Shown here piece after piece: positions 59,618-64,000 of a DNA stretch of 64,000 nt. A model generated the notes under the pieces. The model did no database searches. It worked only from the letters and a program-made list of their open reading frames with translations, and was not told the DNA's origin. The position numbers and the translations under genes are program-made. This DNA is from Streptomyces aurantiacus (GTDB lineage Bacteria; Actinomycetota; Actinomycetes; Streptomycetales; Streptomycetaceae): NCBI RefSeq assembly GCF_027107535.1, contig NZ_CP114283.1:8618001-8682000 (forward strand), written 5' to 3'. Each line of letters begins with the position of its first letter. Position 1 is the stretch's first letter.

Positions 59618-59633
59618 GCCAGTGATCACTGGC
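59618..59633. promoter_or_regulatory. Perfect 16-bp palindrome upstream of the dehydrogenase
   Basis: GCCAGTGATCACTGGC is fully symmetric and followed by the AT-rich AATAAAT. A second, 10-bp palindrome CCTGATCAGG follows at 59643-59652. The pair lies 75-110 bp upstream of the dehydrogenase ATG, a likely operator of a TetR- or GntR-type regulator not encoded in the window. Confidence 0.5.
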
Positions 59634-59842
59634 AATAAATGGCCTGATCAGGGTGTTGTCCGGCGATGATCAGGGACGGGCCGACGAATCGGTGCGAATG
59701 GTCACGGCATGATCCTCAGACGGTCGCGGGCCGTCCCCCAGGTCCCCCGGCAGCCGCGCCCCTCGACCGCCGCGTCCCGTCCCACCAGCTCGCCGGCGGC
59801 CCGCCGTACGATCCCGCGCCGGCCGAGCCGGGCCCGTCGGTG

Positions 59843-61258
59843 TCAGGCCGTGGGAGGGGTCCGACCGCCGGGCAGGGGTCCCTTCCTGTGCGGCGACCGG
59901 TGTTTGGGGAGGGCCGTGCGTCCCACCGCCGCCGCGAGCTTGCGCAGCCGGCGCCAGTCCATGGGCGGCCTGGCCTCCGGCACGCCGGGGCGGTTCCCGG
60001 GCACGCGCACGCGCAGGGCACCGGGCTCGATCCGGCACCGTACCGGCGTGGGCAGGACGAGGGCCTCGCCGTCCACGCCGACCTCGATCCCGGGGCGGTC
60101 GGCGTCCACGACCACCTCACGGGCCGTCAGCACCGTGAGCCCGGTGGAATGGCGCCCCAGCAGCAGGCCGGCGGCGTCGGCGGCGTTCTCGACCCGGATG
60201 CCGAGGACGCCCAGCACCCCGGACTCCAGCCGTTCGCGGTAGCCGAGCCCCGCCGGATCGTCCATGCGGTAGGGGTTGTTGCTCACGAGGAGCGCCTGGG
60301 GCGCGTCGATGACGGCCGCCGCGGCGCCGTCCGCCTCCTCCACCCGGGCGGTCAGCCGGGGCCCCCGCTCGTGCGTCAGCAGCTCGGGCAGCAGCTCCAG
60401 CGTCGTACGGACCTTGTCGTCCCGGTACGCGGGGCTCTGCACGACGACGGCGTACGCCCCGAACGAGGCGTTGTTGACGAAGGGGTAGGTGTCGGCGAAG
60501 CCGAGGTCGACGCGGAGTTCGACCCCTGCATCGGTGAGCGCGTCGAGGGAGGCGGCCGGGTCGTCGCGGTCGAGCCCGAGGTCCATGGCGAAGTGGTTCC
60601 GCGTCCCGGCACAGACCACGAGGAACGGCATGTCGTGCTCCGCGGCGACGGCGGCGACGAGCGCCTGCGTACCGTCCCCGCCCGCGACGCCGAGCAGGTC
60701 GGCCCCGTCCGCGACGGCCCGCCGGGCGAGTTCGGTCACGTCCTCCTGCCGTTCGGCGTCGAGGAGATGGACACGTGCCCCGAGCCTCTCCGCCTTCTCC
60801 TTCAGCCCGAACCGCTCGACCTTTCCGCCTCCGGACCGCGGATTCATGATGAGGAAGGCCCTGGTGGGGGCGGGAGTCCGGTACTCCGCCACGCTCACGG
60901 CGTGCGACTTGGTGCTGCTGAGCGCGAACTTCCCGGCCCACAGGGCGGAACACCACAGCGCCAGTGACACGACGACGACCCACAGCAGGTTCGCGGCGGC
61001 GAAGATCCAGACGACGGCCGCGGGTGTCGCGAGGGCGAGGGCTGCGGCCGCCGCCCGGGCCGTCCCCCGCAGGGTCAGCACCCACCACAGCGCGGCCACG
61101 GTCACCGCCGTGCCGAACACCCCGACCGCGACGAGCAGCAGGCTCGCGGCCCTCGCGTACCCGAGCGGCAGCAGCACGGCGAGACCGGCGGCGGCCAGTG
61201 CGCCGCGCGCCGCCCACCGCTGCCGGGCATGCGCCCGCCCGTCAAGATCCAGGCCCAC
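59843..61258 (-). CDS. Diacylglycerol-kinase-family lipid kinase with membrane N-terminus
   Basis: 471 residues from the GTG at 61258, chosen because GGAGAGAGG lies 8 bp upstream. The N-terminal 130 residues hold four hydrophobic segments (ALAAAGLAVLLPLGYA, LLLVAVGVFGTAVTVAALWWVL, ALALATPAAVVWIFAA, LLWVVVVSLALWCSALWAG). The catalytic domain begins FLIMNPRSGGGK and has the nucleotide loop GVAGGDGTQ, then CAGTRNHFAMDLGLDRDD, typical of the DAGK_cat family. Substrates in this family include diacylglycerol, sphingosine and undecaprenol; this one is not settled. It is divergent from the lipoprotein gene at 61380. Confidence 0.9.
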   Translation of the reverse strand: MGLDLDGRAHARQRWAARGALAAAGLAVLLPLGYARAASLLLVAVGVFGTAVTVAALWWVLTLRGTARAAAAALALATPAAVVWIFAAANLLWVVVVSLALWCSALWAGKFALSSTKSHAVSVAEYRTPAPTRAFLIMNPRSGGGKVERFGLKEKAERLGARVHLLDAERQEDVTELARRAVADGADLLGVAGGDGTQALVAAVAAEHDMPFLVVCAGTRNHFAMDLGLDRDDPAASLDALTDAGVELRVDLGFADTYPFVNNASFGAYAVVVQSPAYRDDKVRTTLELLPELLTHERGPRLTARVEEADGAAAAVIDAPQALLVSNNPYRMDDPAGLGYRERLESGVLGVLGIRVENAADAAGLLLGRHSTGLTVLTAREVVVDADRPGIEVGVDGEALVLPTPVRCRIEPGALRVRVPGNRPGVPEARPPMDWRRLRKLAAAVGRTALPKHRSPHRKGPLPGGRTPPTA

Positions 61259-61379
61259 GCCCGCCGCCTCTCTCCACGTCAGGGGCAGCAGTATGCCCTC
61301 CCTGACCCGACTTGACGTTTCCTTGACCGCCGCACAGACTCCAGCTCCACCCCGATAACTCCGAAGGAATATTCGAATA

Positions 61380-62210
61380 ATGAAGAGATTCGCGCTGCCG
61401 CGTACCGGTGCCGCCGCCGTCGTGTCGGTCCTCTCGCTCGCCCTGGTGACCGGGTGTTCCGACAGCGGCTCCGACGGCGCGTCGGACTCGGGCGACAAGG
61501 CCGGGGCCAAGGAACCGGCCGCGGCAGCGAAGGTCCTGAGCGACAGTGAGCTGGAGAAGCTCATCATCGCCACGGCGGACGTCAAGGGCTTCAAGGTCGG
61601 TCCGGCCGACGGGGCCGAGCAGTTCGCCTCCTCCAAGAAGGACATCAAGGTCGTCGACGAGAAGTGCGCGCCTCTCGTGTACGTCCTCACCGGTTTCGCG
61701 CCGGGCGATTCGGCCTCCTACGTCAACCGCATGGCCCAGGAGGACCCCACGGCCAAGCCGAGCGCGTCCCCCACCAAGGACATGGAGGACATGACCGAGG
61801 AGGAGCTCGACGACGCGATGAACTCGATCACCGACGCCCTCGGTTCGACGGTGAGCATCGTCTCGCTCTCCTCGTACGAGGGGGACGGCGCCAAGGAGAC
61901 CATGGCCTCGGTCTCCGCCGCGATCGACGGCTGCGGCGGCGGCTTCACGGCGACGGCGAAGGGCGAGCCCCAGAAGTTCAAGAAGATCGCGAGTGAGAAG
62001 GCGTCCGGCAGCGGCGACGAGTCACTCGCGTTCGCGGCGACCGCGGACACCGACGGTGACCCGGTCGTGCACGCGGAGGTCGCGCGGCACGGGAGCACGG
62101 TCGCCACGTACTTCACGTTCAGCCTGGCGGCCTTCGCCGACGACGCGAAGGTCTCCGACTACGCGGTGCCGGCTGCCCTGATCAAGGCCCAGACGGCCAA
62201 GCTCGGCTGA
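61380..62210 (+). CDS. Lipoprotein related to the one at 52655
   Basis: 276 residues from the ATG at 61380, with GAAGGAAT about 10 bp upstream. Signal peptide and lipobox are clear (AAAVVSVLSLALVTGC). A Ser/Asp/Ala linker is followed by a domain opening LSDSELEKLIIATADVKGFKV, closely similar to LREAQLKKAALVTGDVKGFEV of the lipoprotein at 52655. Both have a KC segment and paired later cysteines. It is a membrane-attached exterior protein of unknown ligand. It lies beside a kinase gene, which may be chance. Confidence 0.88.
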   Translation: MKRFALPRTGAAAVVSVLSLALVTGCSDSGSDGASDSGDKAGAKEPAAAAKVLSDSELEKLIIATADVKGFKVGPADGAEQFASSKKDIKVVDEKCAPLVYVLTGFAPGDSASYVNRMAQEDPTAKPSASPTKDMEDMTEEELDDAMNSITDALGSTVSIVSLSSYEGDGAKETMASVSAAIDGCGGGFTATAKGEPQKFKKIASEKASGSGDESLAFAATADTDGDPVVHAEVARHGSTVATYFTFSLAAFADDAKVSDYAVPAALIKAQTAKLG

Positions 62211-62289
62211 CCGGACGCCGGCTGACGGAAGAGGGAGACCGACGCGGGGGCGGGTCCGGGCGCACCGGCCCGTCCCCTCGCCGGTTCCC

Positions 62290-62331
62290 TCCTCCGTCGG
62301 TTCGGATCCGTTCCTCCGTCGGTTCGGATCC
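62290..62331. repeat. 20-bp direct repeat
   Basis: TCCTCCGTCGGTTCGGATCC occurs at 62290-62309 and again at 62312-62331, separated by 2 bp. It lies in the 127-bp gap between the converging lipoprotein and kinase genes. Confidence 0.95.
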
Positions 62332-62337
62332 ATCGGT

Positions 62338-64000
62338 TCACAGCTTGTCGATGTCCAGGTTCGCGATGGCCGTCCTCGCGACCTCGCGTCCCCGCTCGGT
62401 GAAGTCGCCCCTGCCCGGGTAGCCGATCATGAGCTTGTACATGTCGCCCGAACTGGTCTTGTAGTACAGCAGCTGGATCTCGCGCGGACGCGGGGAGTCG
62501 GAGTCCAGACTGGAGTAGACGATGGTGTTCCGGGCCGCCTTGCGGTCCTTGTACGTGGAGTTGTCGGGCGTGCTCTTCGGCGCCGGATCGGCGTCCATAC
62601 CGAGGGCGTAGGCGCCGTTCTTCTTGTAGGTGGCGTCGTCGTCGTACATCTCGGCCGGCGCCGACGCGGCGATCTCGCCCGAGGTGTCCTCGCTCTTCCT
62701 GGCCAGCGACAGACTGACCCAGAGGGTGCCGCTCAGATCGGTGAACGTGACCCAGTGCTCCTCCGCCGGCGCGTCGGCCTTGGGCACCGTCTTCTGGTAA
62801 CCGGCCGGAACCGCCATCGTCGCCCCCAGGGCCTTCACGTCCTCCTTCTTCCAGCCGTCCGGCAGCGGCCCGGCGAACGGGTCCGCGACCACCACGTACG
62901 CCGCCACCGCCGCCGCGACGACCGCGGCGCCGATGCCGGTCCAGCCCTTGCGGCCGACCCGCAGCTGTCTCCGGGTGGGCGGTTCGGGCCGGACGACCCG
63001 CGTGGGCTCGGGCTGCGGCGGCCGCGCCGTCTGCTCCAGGAGCGCGCGGACCCGTGCGGCGTTCGGGCGGTGGGCAGGATCCTTGTCGAGGAGACCGTTG
63101 ACCGCCTCGGCGAGCGGTCCCGTGGCCGTGCTGGGCGGCGCCGGCGTGGCGTTGAGGACGGACTGGAGCGTCGCGGGCGTGTTGCTGCGGCGGAACGGCG
63201 AGACGCCCTCCGTGGCCGCGTACAGGACCACGCCGAGCGACCAGAGGTCCGACGCCGGGCCCGGGCGCTGCCCCAACACCCTTTCGGGCGCGATGAACTC
63301 GGGCGAGCCGACGAAGCCGCCCGTGTCCGTCAGATTCGTCTCGCCCTCGATCTGGGCGATGCCGAAGTCGGTGAGGACGACCCGGTCGCCCGTGCCGAGC
63401 AGGACGTTGTCCGGCTTGACGTCGCGGTGCAGGATGCCCGCCGCGTGCGCGGCCTCCAGCGCGCCGAGCACCTCGAGGCCGATTCTCGCCGCTTCGCGCG
63501 CGCCGAGCGTGCCCTCCTGGAGGGCGGCTCCGAGCGAACGGCCCCGGACCAGCTCCATCACGATCCACGGCCGGCCGTCCACGACCGCGACGTCGTGGAC
63601 GTTGACGACGGCCGGGTGGTCGAGCCGCGCCGCGGCGCGCGCCTCGCGCCGCATTCGCTCGTAGACATTGGCTCGTTCACGTTCGGGAAGATGGTCGGGT
63701 ACGCGGGGTTCCTTGACGGCGACCTCCCGGTCCACCGTCTCGTCCTTGGCCCGCCACACGGTGCCCATGCCGCCGTGGCCGAGTTTGTCGAGCAGCCGGT
63801 ACCGCCCGGCGATGAGCCGGCCGCCGCCGGGCTCCTGGGATGCCTGGCGTTCTTGGGGTTCTTGGGGTTCTTGGGGCGCCTGAGGTTCCTGGGGCGCCTG
63901 CTGTTCGGGCACGACCTGGGTGGGTGCGGCGTACGGATTCCCGGGGTACGGCACGGCGGCCGGCGGGCGCGGCGGTTGCAGACCGAAACTCGTTGGTTCG
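62338..64000 (-). CDS. Ser/Thr protein kinase with external sensor domain (N-terminus past window)
   Basis: Reads from the right edge to a stop at 62338, at least 554 residues. A GTG at 63954 could start it, but no ribosome binding site precedes it and the frame continues open and Pro-rich to 64000 (FGLQPPRPPAAVPYPG), so the true start probably lies beyond. The kinase domain has GHGGMG, the lysine in VAVKEP, LHRDVKPDN, TDFG and APE. A basic linker leads to one membrane segment (WTGIGAAVVAAAVAAYVVVA), then an exterior domain of about 170 residues without PASTA repeats. The N-terminal tail carries short QEPQAPQEPQ repeats. The ligand is unknown. Confidence 0.92.
   Translation of the reverse strand, partial: EPTSFGLQPPRPPAAVPYPGNPYAAPTQVVPEQQAPQEPQAPQEPQEPQERQASQEPGGGRLIAGRYRLLDKLGHGGMGTVWRAKDETVDREVAVKEPRVPDHLPERERANVYERMRREARAAARLDHPAVVNVHDVAVVDGRPWIVMELVRGRSLGAALQEGTLGAREAARIGLEVLGALEAAHAAGILHRDVKPDNVLLGTGDRVVLTDFGIAQIEGETNLTDTGGFVGSPEFIAPERVLGQRPGPASDLWSLGVVLYAATEGVSPFRRSNTPATLQSVLNATPAPPSTATGPLAEAVNGLLDKDPAHRPNAARVRALLEQTARPPQPEPTRVVRPEPPTRRQLRVGRKGWTGIGAAVVAAAVAAYVVVADPFAGPLPDGWKKEDVKALGATMAVPAGYQKTVPKADAPAEEHWVTFTDLSGTLWVSLSLARKSEDTSGEIAASAPAEMYDDDATYKKNGAYALGMDADPAPKSTPDNSTYKDRKAARNTIVYSSLDSDSPRPREIQLLYYKTSSGDMYKLMIGYPGRGDFTERGREVARTAIANLDIDKL

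Overview
The window looks like ordinary chromosomal core DNA of a Streptomyces. It is very GC-rich, its codons end almost always in G or C, GTG starts are common, and serine/threonine kinases, MarR/LuxR regulators and NLP/P60 and M23 wall hydrolases are frequent. The set mdh, folD, purH/purN, sucC/sucD, icmB, pcrA, guaA is, as far as I recall, also clustered in the conserved core of other Streptomyces chromosomes. No rRNA, tRNA, insertion sequence, prophage, attachment site, origin or CRISPR array was recognised.

Layout. 1-7 kb: the start of an aldehyde dehydrogenase divergent from a MarR-GNAT fusion regulator, a small L7/L12-like protein, mdh, a membrane-spanning XRE regulator with a DUF2690 exterior, then DUF3017 overlapping folD. 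7-13.5 kb: a proline-rich membrane protein, a Ser/Thr kinase with an external peptidoglycan-binding domain and a TTA codon, then purN-purH. 13.7-19.3 kb: a DUF6350 membrane protein carrying twelve copies of a 15-bp repeat, a sigma-factor-like protein with a membrane anchor, and sucCD. 20-29.5 kb: a collagen-like exported protein, then a two-arm locus. The left arm is a MoxR AAA+ ATPase, a DUF5682 protein and a VWA protein, overlapping by 4 bp each. The right arm is a SWIM zinc-finger protein and a DUF5691 protein. Both arms diverge from a region with an identical, outward-facing 13-bp element on each side.

30-40 kb: the cobalamin-binding mutase subunit, a lipase-like hydrolase, an M23 peptidase, pcrA, and two NLP/P60 hydrolases. 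The first hydrolase has a clear c-di-AMP (ydaO-type) riboswitch in its leader; the second has a different structured leader. 40-50 kb: a PspC-type histidine kinase and LuxR response regulator divergent from a PspC membrane protein, then DoxX, DUF4429-SHOCT, class II aldolase and PPOX-like genes. 50-52 kb: guaA, then a chorismate mutase gene behind what reads as a complete transcription attenuator: promoter, leaderless 23-residue leader peptide with Phe/Tyr codons, 15-bp terminator with a T run. 52-64 kb: a lipoprotein and its membrane partner, an LAETG surface protein, a ChoD-like GMC oxidoreductase, a succinate-semialdehyde-type dehydrogenase, a diacylglycerol-kinase-family protein, a second lipoprotein of the same type, and a kinase whose N-terminus probably runs past the window end.

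The themes are central carbon and purine metabolism (mdh, sucCD, folD, purNH, guaA, icmB) interleaved with envelope remodelling and envelope sensing. The two most interesting systems are the chorismate mutase attenuator and the MoxR/DUF5682/VWA plus SWIM/DUF5691 locus.
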